Of a stretch of DNA of 64,000 bases, positions 32,386 through 41,340 are shown piece by piece. The notes below the pieces were generated by a model. That model was given only the letters and a program-made list of their open reading frames with translations, made no database searches and was not told where the DNA came from. The stretch is taken from NCBI GenBank assembly GCA_965276785.1, contig OZ255629.1:2418001-2482000 (forward strand). Direction: 5' to 3'. The translations under genes and the position numbers were made by a program. Every line of letters begins with the position of its first letter. The stretch's first letter is position 1. The DNA is from LMUY01 sp965276785 (lineage in GTDB: Bacteria; Pseudomonadota; Alphaproteobacteria; Acetobacterales; Acetobacteraceae).

Positions 32386-32709
32386 CTGGAAGTCAACGCT
32401 GCGGCCATCGGCGAGACGGCACGTGCCTCCGGCGTGTCGGCCAAAATGATCCGCTACTCCAAAAGCATCGAGCTGGTCCGGCCTGCGGCACGCTCGGCTG
32501 CGACCTATCGCAGCTACGCCGCCGCCGTCCAAACGCCGCTTTATCTGACCGTTTGGCAGGATGGCAACCGGAGCAGCGGCGCCGTCAAAGCGGTCGCGCT
32601 GGCTCAAGTCGCGAAACTCGCTCACCGGAACGCTGCGTTGCAGGCCGCGACGGCAGCCATCGAGCGCAGTGCCGAGCCAGCCAGGCTGCAGGCAGCAGCG
32701 CTTCGGTAA
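32386..32709 (+). pseudogene. Decayed MerR/CueR-family regulator
   Basis: The reading frame contains IGETARASGVSAKMIRYSKSIELVRPAARSAATYRSYA, a good match to the CueR-type DNA-binding domain (IGEAARASGVSAKMIRYYE...). It then jumps to VWQDGNRSSGAVKAVALAQVAKL, the start of the dimerisation helix. About 20 residues that should lie between (the RFIRRARDLGF region) are missing, the start codon is lost, and the C-terminal Cys/His metal-binding end is absent or frameshifted. It is divergent from the glycosyltransferase operon. Confidence 0.7.
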
Positions 32710-33017
32710 CCGGCCACTCGGCTTCGGGTCGATCGGTTGCGGAGCAAAGCTCTAAGCGGCTACGCTGCTCCCGGGTGGTCTGGGTCCATGTGGCGGTCCC
32801 AGATTAGGGTTCGGCACCACCGGCCTCGCAGGCATGGGACTGATGCAGGCAGCGCTTTCAGGGATACGCCGGCACTGCAAGAGCGGCGCTCTGGTAGAGA
32901 TTCCAAGGTGCGCCGCCGTTCCGGGGCGACGACAAGGGCCAAACCCGCTGGGAAAGTGACGCTGGGTGGGGAGCCATGACCGGCCGCCCACCCATTGTCC
33001 CGTCAAGCAGCGAGCCG
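32710..33017. other. Intergenic remnant region
   Basis: No intact gene is evident here. A plus-strand frame ending near 32964 reads RLGFGTTGLAGMGLMQAAL, vaguely like the N-terminus of an oxidoreductase, but it has no continuation. It adjoins the MerR pseudogene, so the whole 32.4-33.0 kb stretch looks like decaying DNA. Confidence 0.4.
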
Positions 33018-34673
33018 TTAACCGAATTGGTTCATCGTGTTGTGCGCGCCACCCGCCTTGAGCGCAGCCTCGCCGGCGAAATACTCCTTGTGGTCGTCGC
33101 CGATGTCGGAGCCCGCCATGTTCTGGTGCTTCACGCAGGCAATCCCCTGGCGGATCTCCTGCCGCTGCACGCCGAGCACATAGCCCAACATGCCGGCCTC
33201 GCCGAAATACTCGCGTGCCAGATTGTCCGTCGACAGCGCCGCCGTGTGATAGGTCGGCAGGGTGATGAGATGGTGGAAAATGCCCGAGCGCTTGGATGCA
33301 TCGGCCTGGAAGCTGCGGATTTGGCGGTCCGCCTCCTCACCCAGCGCGGTGCCGTCATAGCTCGCGCTCATCAGAGTGGCGCGGTCGTAGGCAGCGACGT
33401 CGCGGCCAGCCTCCTTCCAGGTATCATACACCTGCTGGCGGAAGCTCAAGGTCCAATTGAACGAGGGCGAGTTGTTGTAGACCAGCTTGGCGTCCGGCAC
33501 GACAGCGCGAACCCGGTCCATCATGCCGGCAATCTGCTCGACATGCGGCTTTTCGGTCTCGATCCACAGCAGGTCGGCGCCGTTCTGCAGCGAGGTGATG
33601 CTGTCGAGCACGCAACGGTCCGCCCCCGTGCCGGCGCGGAACTGATACAGGTTGCTGGGCAAGCGCTTGGGGCGCAGCAGCTTGCCATTGCGGTTGATGA
33701 TGACGTCGCCGTTATGCGCCGCGTCCGGCGTGACCTCCTCGCAGTCGAGGAAGCTATTGTATTGGTCGCCGAGGTCGCCCGGCGCATGGCTGACGGCGAT
33801 CTGCTTGGTTAGCCCGGCGCCCAGCGAGTCGGTGCGGGTGACGATGATGCCGTCCTCCACGCCCAATTCCAGGAAGGCGTGGCGGATGGCGCGGATCTTG
33901 GCGATGAAGTCCTCGTGCGGAACCGTCACTTTGCCGTCCTGATGGCCGCACTGCTTCTCGTCGGAGACCTGGTTCTCGATCTGCAGCGCGCAGGCGCCGG
34001 CCTCGATCATTTTCTTGGCCAGCAGATAGGTGGCTTCCGCGTTGCCGAACCCGGCGTCGATGTCGGCGATGATCGGCACGACATGGGTTTCGTAGCTGTC
34101 CACACGGGCCATCAACTCGGCGGCCTTGGCGTGGTCGCCGGCGTTGCGGGCGGCGTCGATGGCGCGGAACATGTTGCCCAGGTCGCGCGCGTCCGCCTGG
34201 CGCAGGAAGGTGTAAATCTCGGCGATCAGCGCGGGAACCGACGTTTTCTCGTGCATGGACTGGTCGGGCAGCGGGCCGAACTCGGAGCGCAGGGCGGCGA
34301 CCATCCAGCCCGACAGGTAGATGTAGCGGCGCTTGGTGGTGCCGAAGTGCTTCTTGATGGAAATCATCTGCTGCTGGGCGATGAAGCCGTGCCAGGCGCC
34401 GAGCGACTGGGTGTAGAGCGCCGGGTCAGCGTCGTAGGCCGCCATGTCCTGCCGCATCATACCGGCCGTGTAGCGCGCGATATCGAGCCCGGTGAGAAAG
34501 CGGTTTTGCAGCCGCATGCGCGCGACCGCCTCGGGGCTGATGGCGTCCCAGGTGCCTTTCTTGCTCTCGACCAGCTTGGCGATCTCGGCGGTGTCAGACT
34601 GGTAACGCGAGCCGCTCCGCTGCAGCGTGGAGAGGCCGCCGAGACCGTCGGGGGCGTAGGTCGGGGTGTTCAT
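33018..34673 (-). CDS. aceA: Isocitrate lyase
   Basis: The 551-residue enzyme cleaves isocitrate to glyoxylate and succinate in the glyoxylate bypass. The catalytic loop is DEKQCGHQDGKV with C242, and IADIDAGFGNAEATYLL (Mg site), TRTDSLGAG, WIETEKPH and NNSPSFNW are all present. It belongs to the longer isocitrate lyase class (about 530-550 residues) with an inserted segment, rather than the 430-residue E. coli type. It is preceded by a 165-nt upstream region that probably holds its promoter. Malate synthase is not in the window. The ScfR-type regulator at 2.7 kb is a candidate controller. Confidence 0.96.
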   Translation of the reverse strand: MNTPTYAPDGLGGLSTLQRSGSRYQSDTAEIAKLVESKKGTWDAISPEAVARMRLQNRFLTGLDIARYTAGMMRQDMAAYDADPALYTQSLGAWHGFIAQQQMISIKKHFGTTKRRYIYLSGWMVAALRSEFGPLPDQSMHEKTSVPALIAEIYTFLRQADARDLGNMFRAIDAARNAGDHAKAAELMARVDSYETHVVPIIADIDAGFGNAEATYLLAKKMIEAGACALQIENQVSDEKQCGHQDGKVTVPHEDFIAKIRAIRHAFLELGVEDGIIVTRTDSLGAGLTKQIAVSHAPGDLGDQYNSFLDCEEVTPDAAHNGDVIINRNGKLLRPKRLPSNLYQFRAGTGADRCVLDSITSLQNGADLLWIETEKPHVEQIAGMMDRVRAVVPDAKLVYNNSPSFNWTLSFRQQVYDTWKEAGRDVAAYDRATLMSASYDGTALGEEADRQIRSFQADASKRSGIFHHLITLPTYHTAALSTDNLAREYFGEAGMLGYVLGVQRQEIRQGIACVKHQNMAGSDIGDDHKEYFAGEAALKAGGAHNTMNQFG

Positions 34674-34838
34674 CGGTGCAGGATCCTTCGCGGCAAGGCG
34701 CTTCGAGAGCGGGTTTGACCATACATTGCTGCAACTGCGAAGTCATTGGGGAAACGTGAAAAGGAGTGTAAAACCGTCAAAGACTTACAGGCCAGTCCTT
34801 GCGGCGGTAAAGCCTGGTCCGGCGTGTGTGCAAGCCCG
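34674..34838 (-). promoter_or_regulatory. Upstream region of aceA with a candidate operator
   Basis: This 165-nt gap between the prolyl oligopeptidase stop and the aceA start is less GC-rich than its surroundings. It contains the short palindrome TTGCTGCAA (34726-34734), loosely like the TTTGCAAA-type sites bound by RamB-family regulators. Promoter elements cannot be assigned with certainty. Confidence 0.3.
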
Positions 34839-36875
34839 TCACGCCCACCCAATCGCCCGGCGCAGGAAACCGATGCCGAGCGAGACGAAGGCCGCCACTT
34901 CGGCGTGGTCCTTGCCATAGCCGTGGCCGCCGGCGGCGGGTTCGTAGAAAGCAGCGTCGTAGCCCATCGCTTGCAGCTTGGCCGCCATCTTGCGGGCGTG
35001 GCCGGGATGCACCCGGTCGTCGCGGCGCGTGGTGGCAAGCAGGATGGGCGGGTAGGGTCGGCCGGGTTCGGCGGCGTGGTAGGCGGAAAGCGGGCCTAGA
35101 AACGCCCAGTCCTCCGGCTGGTCCGGGTCGCCGTATTCCGCAATCCAACTCGCCCCCGCCAGCAGCTTGGAGTAGCGCCGCATGTCAATCAGCGGGATGG
35201 TGCAGAACAAGGCGCCGAAGCGTTCGGGGTAGCGGGTCAGCATGTTGGCGATCAGCAGGCCGCCATTGGAGCCGCCTTCGGCCGCGATGCGGCTCGGCTT
35301 GGTCACGCCGCGGCGCACCAGGTCGGCGGCGACAGCGGCAAAGTCGTCGTGGCTCAGCCGCTTGCCCTCGCGGCGGCCGGCCTCGTGCCAGCGCGTGCCG
35401 AACTCGCCGCCGCCCCGGATGTTGGCTACCACCGCCGTGCCGCCGCGCTCGAGCCACAGCTTGCCGGTGGCGATGCTATAGCTGGGCAGGCGGGAGACCT
35501 TGAAGCCGCCATAGCCGGAGAGATGGACGGGGGCATCGCCGGTAAGCTGCGCCGGGCCGGACTGGGTGTAGGGGATGCGCTCGCCGTCGGTGGCAACCGC
35601 TTCGTGCCGGGTCACGACCAGGCCGCTGGCGTCAAACGCGGCGGGGCCGTGGCGCAGGATCGCGGGGGCGGCGGGCCCCGGCGGGACCAGAAGCAGGGTG
35701 GGCGGGCTCAGCGGGTCTTGCGCCAAAGCCAGCAGGGTGCCGTCGGCTTCCTCGTCCTCGATGTCCAGGCTCCAGGCATTGGCGGTCCCGCTGCGCGGCA
35801 GGGGCAGTTCATGCACCGACCAAGTGCCGGGGGTAATGATCTGAAACACGGGCTGCAGTTCGTCGAGGACACTCACCAGCAGCGCCGGTCCGATCCAACT
35901 GAAGCCCTGCAGAGCGCGGCGGGGGGTGGGTTCGAACAGGGTGGTGAAGCTGCGGTCGCCGGCGAGGAAGGCATCAAGGCCGATGCCGAGCAGGGTGTCG
36001 GGTGGGTAGGTCGTTCCCCCGACATGCCACGCCGAGCGCGGCCGCACGGCGAGCCAGCCGCGATCAAAAACAAATCCGGCATCGGCAGGGAGGTCGACCT
36101 TCTGCTTGGGGCCGGTACGGTCGCCAAGGAAAACGTTGGCGTTGAAGAAGTCGAGGCTCTCGCCGAAGATCAGCCGGTTGCCGGTGCGGTCGAACTGGCC
36201 CCAGGCGGCCATATGCGCCGGGTCGGTCTGGAAAATGGGCTCGCCCGGCGGCTGGCCGCGCTGCCACAGCCGGACGGTGCTGGCATAGCCCGATTGCGTG
36301 GCGCCGAGGCTGGCGGTGGCCAGCAGTAGCGTGTCCGCGTCCAGCCAGTCGGCGCCACCCTTGCTCTCGGCCAGGGTGAAACCGCCCGCCACAAAGGCGC
36401 GGGCGCCCAAGTCGAACTCGCGCAGCATGACGGCGTCGCTGCCGCCGCGCGACAGGCGGATGATGGCGAGGCGATGCTCGGGCGGCAGGGTGGCGGCGCC
36501 CTGCCAGGTCCAATCCTCCTCTTCGGCCTCGGCCAGCGCATCGAGGTCGAGCAGTGTGTCCCAGATTGGGTCACCGGTGCGGAACGAGTCCATCGTAGTG
36601 CGCCGCCAGATGCCGCGCGCGTGGCTGCCGTCCTGCCAAAAGTTGTAGAGCAAACCGCCGCGGCGGGCAGGAACGGGCAGGTTGTCCGGCCGGTCAAGCA
36701 GCGCTCGCAGCGTTTCGGTGTCCGCCTCCCATTGCTCGCCGCCGAAGCGGTTCAGGGTCGCTTCGGTCTGCGCATCGGTCCACAGCGTGGCGCGGTCGCC
36801 GAGCACGTCCTCCAGCCACAGCCAGGGGTCGTCGTCCGGGGCAGCAAGAGTGGGCGCGGCTGAGTTTTGGCTCAT
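34839..36875 (-). CDS. Prolyl oligopeptidase family serine peptidase (S9A)
   Basis: The 678-residue protein begins with PWLWLEDVLGDRA, the usual S9A N-terminus, and has a beta-propeller-like middle. The C-terminal alpha/beta hydrolase domain carries GGSNGG (S536), an Asp in TRRDDRVHPGHARK (near 620) and H651 in GGHGYG. There is no signal peptide, so it is probably cytosolic. Such enzymes cleave short peptides after proline. Length and motifs are complete. The neighbouring aceA lies 165 nt downstream on the same strand. Confidence 0.92.
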   Translation of the reverse strand: MSQNSAAPTLAAPDDDPWLWLEDVLGDRATLWTDAQTEATLNRFGGEQWEADTETLRALLDRPDNLPVPARRGGLLYNFWQDGSHARGIWRRTTMDSFRTGDPIWDTLLDLDALAEAEEEDWTWQGAATLPPEHRLAIIRLSRGGSDAVMLREFDLGARAFVAGGFTLAESKGGADWLDADTLLLATASLGATQSGYASTVRLWQRGQPPGEPIFQTDPAHMAAWGQFDRTGNRLIFGESLDFFNANVFLGDRTGPKQKVDLPADAGFVFDRGWLAVRPRSAWHVGGTTYPPDTLLGIGLDAFLAGDRSFTTLFEPTPRRALQGFSWIGPALLVSVLDELQPVFQIITPGTWSVHELPLPRSGTANAWSLDIEDEEADGTLLALAQDPLSPPTLLLVPPGPAAPAILRHGPAAFDASGLVVTRHEAVATDGERIPYTQSGPAQLTGDAPVHLSGYGGFKVSRLPSYSIATGKLWLERGGTAVVANIRGGGEFGTRWHEAGRREGKRLSHDDFAAVAADLVRRGVTKPSRIAAEGGSNGGLLIANMLTRYPERFGALFCTIPLIDMRRYSKLLAGASWIAEYGDPDQPEDWAFLGPLSAYHAAEPGRPYPPILLATTRRDDRVHPGHARKMAAKLQAMGYDAAFYEPAAGGHGYGKDHAEVAAFVSLGIGFLRRAIGWA

Positions 36876-36968
36876 GGCGGCAGACTACGCGGGCTACCGC
36901 AGCATCGCCAGCTTGACCGGGCGGGCTGCCGGGGCGGATGATTGCACGAGACAGCAAGGAGCCTTGCG

Positions 36969-37748
36969 ATGAACGTGCAAACCTCACCTTTCGCCCGCGG
37001 CACGATGTCCGAGCAGGAGTGGCAAATCCGCTGCGACCTGGCGGCACTCTACCGCCTGGTGGCGCATCACCGGATGACGGACTGGATCTACACGCATATC
37101 TCCGCGCGGATACCAGGGCCGGAGCACCACTTCCTGATCAACCAGTACGGCGTGCTGTTCGACGAGATGCGCGCCTCGGACCTGGTGAAGATCGACCTCG
37201 AAGGCAACATCATCGAGGAGGCGCACCATGCCGGGATGTCTCCCCGCAAGGTGAACGCGGCCGGCTTTTGCATCCACTCCGCCATCCACATGGCCCGGCC
37301 GGACCTGGTGTGCGTGGCGCATACCCACACGGCGGCGGGCATCGCTGTGTCGGCGCAGAAGCAGGGGCTGCTGCCGATCAGCCAGCATTCGCTGCGGTTC
37401 TACGGCCGCTTGTCCTATCATGGCTACGAAGGCATCGCGCTCGACCTGGATGAGCGCAGCCGGCTGGTGCACGATCTCGGGCCGAACCGGGCGATGATCC
37501 TGCGCAACCATGGGCTCCTGGTCGCTGGGCGGACCATCCCTGAGACCTGGGCGGACCTGTATTATCTCGAGCGCGCCTGCCAGGCGCAGGTGGCAGCCGG
37601 CAGCGGCGAACTGGTACTGCCGCCCACGGAGGTGTGCGAACACACCGCAGCGCAGTTCGACCACGAGGGCACGCTGGCGCATTGCGAATGGGCCTGGGAG
37701 TCGGCGCTGCGGCAGATCGAAGGCGGCAAGACGGACTATCGCGCCTGA
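36969..37748 (+). CDS. Class II aldolase/adducin family protein
   Basis: The 259-residue protein has the zinc-site pattern of class II aldolases: THISARIPG near 43, HTHTAAGIAV (about 121-130) and NHGLLVAG near 180. Family members include fuculose-phosphate aldolase and many uncharacterised enzymes; this one resembles the adducin-like subgroup. ATG 36969 follows an AAGGAG RBS with good spacing, favouring it over ATG 36942. The reaction is not assignable. Its 3' end overlaps the next gene. Confidence 0.88.
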   Translation: MNVQTSPFARGTMSEQEWQIRCDLAALYRLVAHHRMTDWIYTHISARIPGPEHHFLINQYGVLFDEMRASDLVKIDLEGNIIEEAHHAGMSPRKVNAAGFCIHSAIHMARPDLVCVAHTHTAAGIAVSAQKQGLLPISQHSLRFYGRLSYHGYEGIALDLDERSRLVHDLGPNRAMILRNHGLLVAGRTIPETWADLYYLERACQAQVAAGSGELVLPPTEVCEHTAAQFDHEGTLAHCEWAWESALRQIEGGKTDYRA

Positions 37749-39133
37749 CGCTTGACCACGTCTACGCCCCCCGCCCGCGTGAGTGGCTGATTGCGGCGGC
37801 GGTGGCGCTGGGTTGCCTGCTGTTCGGGCTTGCCACGCTGAGGCCGCAAACGCTCTGGGCGTATGACCAGCCGCTCTATTTGGGCATCGCCAGCGACCTG
37901 CAGCGGACCGGGACCTACACCAACGGCCGCTGGGGCACGGCGGGCGCGCCCGGCGCCTACACCGCGCCGCTGTATCCAGCGCTAGTGGCCGGGCTGGCCA
38001 GCCTCAGCCCCGCCCTGGCCCGCGCCGCCGCTTGCGTGCGGACGGCGGAGTGGGGGGCGATTGCGGGCTGCCCCACCTCGCTGGGACCGCTGCTGCCGCT
38101 GCAAATCCTACTGATGACGGGCACTCTGATGCTGGTGTGGCGCTCGACGCTGGCGATCGGGGGCGGCGCTTGGGCGGCCTGGTGCGCCTTGCTCGCCGCC
38201 GGGCTGGGGACGACGGAATACGCGGTCTATGCCCGCACGGCGATGACGGAGGCGCTGAGCCTGCCGCTGGCGGCGGCGAGCGGGTTGCTGCTGGTGCTGC
38301 TGGTGCAGCGGCCGCGCTGGCCCACCGCGTTCGGTTTGGGGGTGATACTCGGGTTGCTGACGCTGGCGCGGCCGGAATACCTCTATCTGGTGGCGGTGGC
38401 CGGGTGCGCGGCGTTACCCATTCTGCTCTGGCGGCGTCGACTGGGGCTGGCGCTGCTGGCCGCTTGCTTGGCGGCATGCGTCACCATGGCGCCCTGGTCG
38501 GTACGCAACGAGCGGCTGTTCGGCACGCTGGCGCCCACCTCAGGCTATGCCGGATTCATCCTGGCCCAGCGCATGGCGTACGAGGCGATGACGCCGGCGG
38601 AATGGACGGCGCAATGGGTTTATGCCTTGCCCGGTTTCGGGCCGGCGGCGGCGCGCATGCTGTTTCCCGGTTCGGTGGCGCGGCTCGGCTGGCAGGAGCG
38701 GCCGGACACGTTCTACATGGTCGGCAACACCACCATGGTGCAGGACTTGCGCGCCGCCGCCCCCAACCCGGCCGACCAGGTGCCTTATCTGCTGCGTACC
38801 TACGTTTGGCCGCACCCGTTCCGGTTTGCCGCGATCACCCTGGTGATGGCGTGGAAGTCGCTTTGGGTGCGCAAGTATTTCAGCCTGGTGGCGTTTCCGT
38901 TCCTTGTGGCGCTGAGCCTGCGGGCCGTGCGGCGGAGAGACCCGGCGCTGCTCGCCTTCCTGTTGCCGCCCTTGTTCATCGTGGCGCTGCATGCGGCCAC
39001 GTCGGTCGCAACGCCGCGGTATAGCCTTATCATGGTGCCGCTCTACGCTGCCGCCTTCGGAGTGTTCGCCGGGCCGGTGCTGCAACGCGGCGTGAGGAGC
39101 CTGGAAGCGCGCTGGAGCCGCTCCCCGGCATGA
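37688..39133 (+). CDS. Polytopic GT-C-type glycosyltransferase-like membrane protein
   Basis: The protein of about 480 residues has roughly ten membrane segments and an N-terminal loop LWAYDQPLYLGIASDLQRTGTY, which fits the acidic first loop of ArnT/GT39-like enzymes that transfer sugars from polyprenyl phosphate. ARPEYLYLVAVAG and WSVRNERLFGTLAP are typical of this group. The start is uncertain: ATG 37688 overlaps the aldolase gene by 61 nt, and the clear coding signal begins near DHVYAPRPREW. The stop overlaps the ABC ATPase start (ATGA). Confidence 0.7.
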   Translation: MGLGVGAAADRRRQDGLSRLTLDHVYAPRPREWLIAAAVALGCLLFGLATLRPQTLWAYDQPLYLGIASDLQRTGTYTNGRWGTAGAPGAYTAPLYPALVAGLASLSPALARAAACVRTAEWGAIAGCPTSLGPLLPLQILLMTGTLMLVWRSTLAIGGGAWAAWCALLAAGLGTTEYAVYARTAMTEALSLPLAAASGLLLVLLVQRPRWPTAFGLGVILGLLTLARPEYLYLVAVAGCAALPILLWRRRLGLALLAACLAACVTMAPWSVRNERLFGTLAPTSGYAGFILAQRMAYEAMTPAEWTAQWVYALPGFGPAAARMLFPGSVARLGWQERPDTFYMVGNTTMVQDLRAAAPNPADQVPYLLRTYVWPHPFRFAAITLVMAWKSLWVRKYFSLVAFPFLVALSLRAVRRRDPALLAFLLPPLFIVALHAATSVATPRYSLIMVPLYAAAFGVFAGPVLQRGVRSLEARWSRSPA

Positions 39134-40164
39134 CGGCGCTGTTACAGGTGGAAGGCTTGCGCACTGAGTTCCCCGCTACGCGCGGTTCGTTCGCGGCGGT
39201 GGACGGAGTAAGCCTATCGGTAGACCGCGGCCGCACTCTTGGCATCGTGGGGGAGAGCGGCTGCGGCAAGTCCATGCTGTCGCTGTCGGTGATGCGGCTG
39301 GTGCCGCCGCCGGGCCGGGTGGCGGCCGGGCGGGTGGTGTTCGACGGGCGGGACTTGCTGACGCTGCCGGCGGCGGACATGCGCAGCCTGCGCGGGCGCC
39401 GGGTGGCGATGATCTTCCAGGAACCGATGACCAGCCTGAACCCGGCCTACACCGTTGGCGACCAGATCGAGGAGGCGATGCGGGCGCATGAACGCCGGCC
39501 GCGCAACCTGCGGGCCCGAGCGGCAGCGGCGTTGGAGCGGGTGCGCATCCCGGCGCCGGACCGGCGGCTGGATGAGTATCCGCACCAGATGTCCGGCGGA
39601 ATGCGGCAGCGGGTAATGATTGCGATGGCGCTGTCCTGCGCGCCGGACCTGCTGATCGCCGACGAACCCACCACCGCGCTGGATGTGACGGTGCAGGCGC
39701 AGATCCTCGACCTGCTGCGGGATTTGCAGGCGCAGACGGGGATGGCGATCGTGCTGATCACGCATGATTTGGGCGTGGTGGCGGAAATGGCCGATGAGGT
39801 GGCGGTGATGTATGCCGGGCGGGTGGTGGAGCATGCGCCGGCAAGCGCGCTGTTCGACGATCCACAACATCCCTACACGCTGGGCCTGCTCGGCAGCGTG
39901 CCACGGCTGGAGCAGGCCCGCGAGCGGCTGCTGGCGATTGAGGGGGCGGTGCCGTCCTCGGGTGCCTTGCCGCCGGGCTGCCGGTTCCATCCGCGTTGCG
40001 TGTTTGGCGCGGCGGCGTGCACGGAGGCGCCGCCGACGTTGCGAGCGTTGGACGCGGGACACGAAGCGGCGTGCATCCGCGCCCCAGTGGAGCTGATTGC
40101 GGCTGGCCCTCACTCCGACCCGCTCCTGCAGGCGGGAGCGGGAGTGAGCGCGATCCTGCAATGA
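39130..40164 (+). CDS. OppD/DppD-like peptide ABC transporter ATP-binding protein
   Basis: The 344-residue ATPase has Walker A GESGCGKS (about 42-49), Q-loop FQEPMTSLNP, signature MSGGMRQRV, Walker B LLIADEPTTALDVTVQAQI and the His switch THDLGVV. The C-terminal cysteine-containing extension (GCRFHPRCVFGAAACTEAPP) is specific to oligopeptide/dipeptide ATPases and binds an Fe-S cluster in some. It is coupled by ATGA to both the membrane protein upstream and the OppF-like gene downstream. Cognate permeases and binding protein are missing from the window. Confidence 0.93.
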   Translation: MTALLQVEGLRTEFPATRGSFAAVDGVSLSVDRGRTLGIVGESGCGKSMLSLSVMRLVPPPGRVAAGRVVFDGRDLLTLPAADMRSLRGRRVAMIFQEPMTSLNPAYTVGDQIEEAMRAHERRPRNLRARAAAALERVRIPAPDRRLDEYPHQMSGGMRQRVMIAMALSCAPDLLIADEPTTALDVTVQAQILDLLRDLQAQTGMAIVLITHDLGVVAEMADEVAVMYAGRVVEHAPASALFDDPQHPYTLGLLGSVPRLEQARERLLAIEGAVPSSGALPPGCRFHPRCVFGAAACTEAPPTLRALDAGHEAACIRAPVELIAAGPHSDPLLQAGAGVSAILQ

Positions 40165-41198
40165 TGCTGCTGCAGGTCAGTGGCTTGGCCAAGCACTTCC
40201 GCACGCGCGCCGGGCTGGTGCGGGCGGTGGATGGGGTGTCGTTCAACCTCGACCAGGGGGAGACGCTGGCGCTGGTGGGGGAGAGCGGCTGCGGCAAGTC
40301 CACCACCGCACGGTTGGTGCTGCGGCTGATCGAACCCACGGCGGGCACGGTCGCATTCGAGGGGCAGGACATCACCAGCCTGCCGGGCGGCGCGCTCCGC
40401 AAGCTGCGGCGGCGCATGCAGATCGTGTTCCAGGACCCGTTTGCCTCACTCAACCCGCGCATGACCGTGGGCGCCACGCTGGACGAGCCGCTGCTGATCC
40501 ATGGCTACGGCAATGCCGCGCGTCGTCAGGAGCGGGTGGCCGAATTGCTCAGCCTGGTCGGGCTCGCGCCCGAGCATATGCGGCGCTATCCGCACGAGTT
40601 CTCCGGCGGGCAGCGCCAGCGGATCGGCATTGCCCGTGCCCTGGCGCTGGAGCCCGCCCTGGTGGTGTGCGACGAACCGGTGTCAGCGCTGGACGTGTCG
40701 GTGCAGGCGCAGGTGGTGAACCTGCTGGCGGACTTGCAGGCGCGCTTAGGCTTGTCCTACCTGTTCATCGCCCACGACCTGGCGGTGGTGAAGCACGTCG
40801 CCAGCCGGGTAGCGGTGATGTATCTCGGCCGCATCGTGGAGACCGCCGCGCGGGACGAGCTGTTCGCCCGGCCGTTGCACCCTTACACGCGTGCATTGCT
40901 CGCCGCCATCCCGCGTCCCGACCCGGCGCAGCGGCTGGCCCGGCAAGTGCCCGGCGGCGACGTGCCGAGCCCGCTCAACCCGCCGCCGGGCTGCCATTTC
41001 CACACGCGCTGCCCGTTCGTGATCGACCGCTGCCGGACTGAGCCGCCTGCCTTGCGGGGCGTGGCGGACGGCCACCTGTCCGCCTGCCATCGCGCAGAGG
41101 AGCTGCCGGCGTTCGACGTCGGCATCGCGCGGCCGCCGGCGCCGAACGCCGCCAAGCGGCTCGCCCTTTACGCCGAACGCCGCCGAGCGCCCGCGTAG
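40161..41198 (+). CDS. OppF/DppF-like peptide ABC transporter ATP-binding protein
   Basis: The 345-residue ATPase has Walker A GESGCGKST, Q-loop FQDPFASLNP, signature FSGGQRQRIGIARAL, Walker B LVVCDEPVSALDVS and H-loop AHDLAVV. The OppF-type C-terminal cysteines are in GCHFHTRCPFVIDRC. It pairs with the preceding OppD-like subunit as a heterodimer. I chose ATG 40161, which overlaps the previous TGA. No permease gene follows; the next gene, 142 nt downstream, is a peptidase fusion, which could suit a peptide-uptake role. Confidence 0.93.
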   Translation: MMLLQVSGLAKHFRTRAGLVRAVDGVSFNLDQGETLALVGESGCGKSTTARLVLRLIEPTAGTVAFEGQDITSLPGGALRKLRRRMQIVFQDPFASLNPRMTVGATLDEPLLIHGYGNAARRQERVAELLSLVGLAPEHMRRYPHEFSGGQRQRIGIARALALEPALVVCDEPVSALDVSVQAQVVNLLADLQARLGLSYLFIAHDLAVVKHVASRVAVMYLGRIVETAARDELFARPLHPYTRALLAAIPRPDPAQRLARQVPGGDVPSPLNPPPGCHFHTRCPFVIDRCRTEPPALRGVADGHLSACHRAEELPAFDVGIARPPAPNAAKRLALYAERRRAPA

Positions 41199-41340
41199 CA
41201 TCGAACGCCGGGCCATTGCCTCATGCTCTCGGCAGGGCTTTTCACCCGTTGCACTTGTTCACACACAGTTGTCATGTGCGGTGGATCGGCCCGGGGGTGT
41301 TCTCCGTAAAATACCGCAGCAGTAGGACGGAGCCGGCCGT

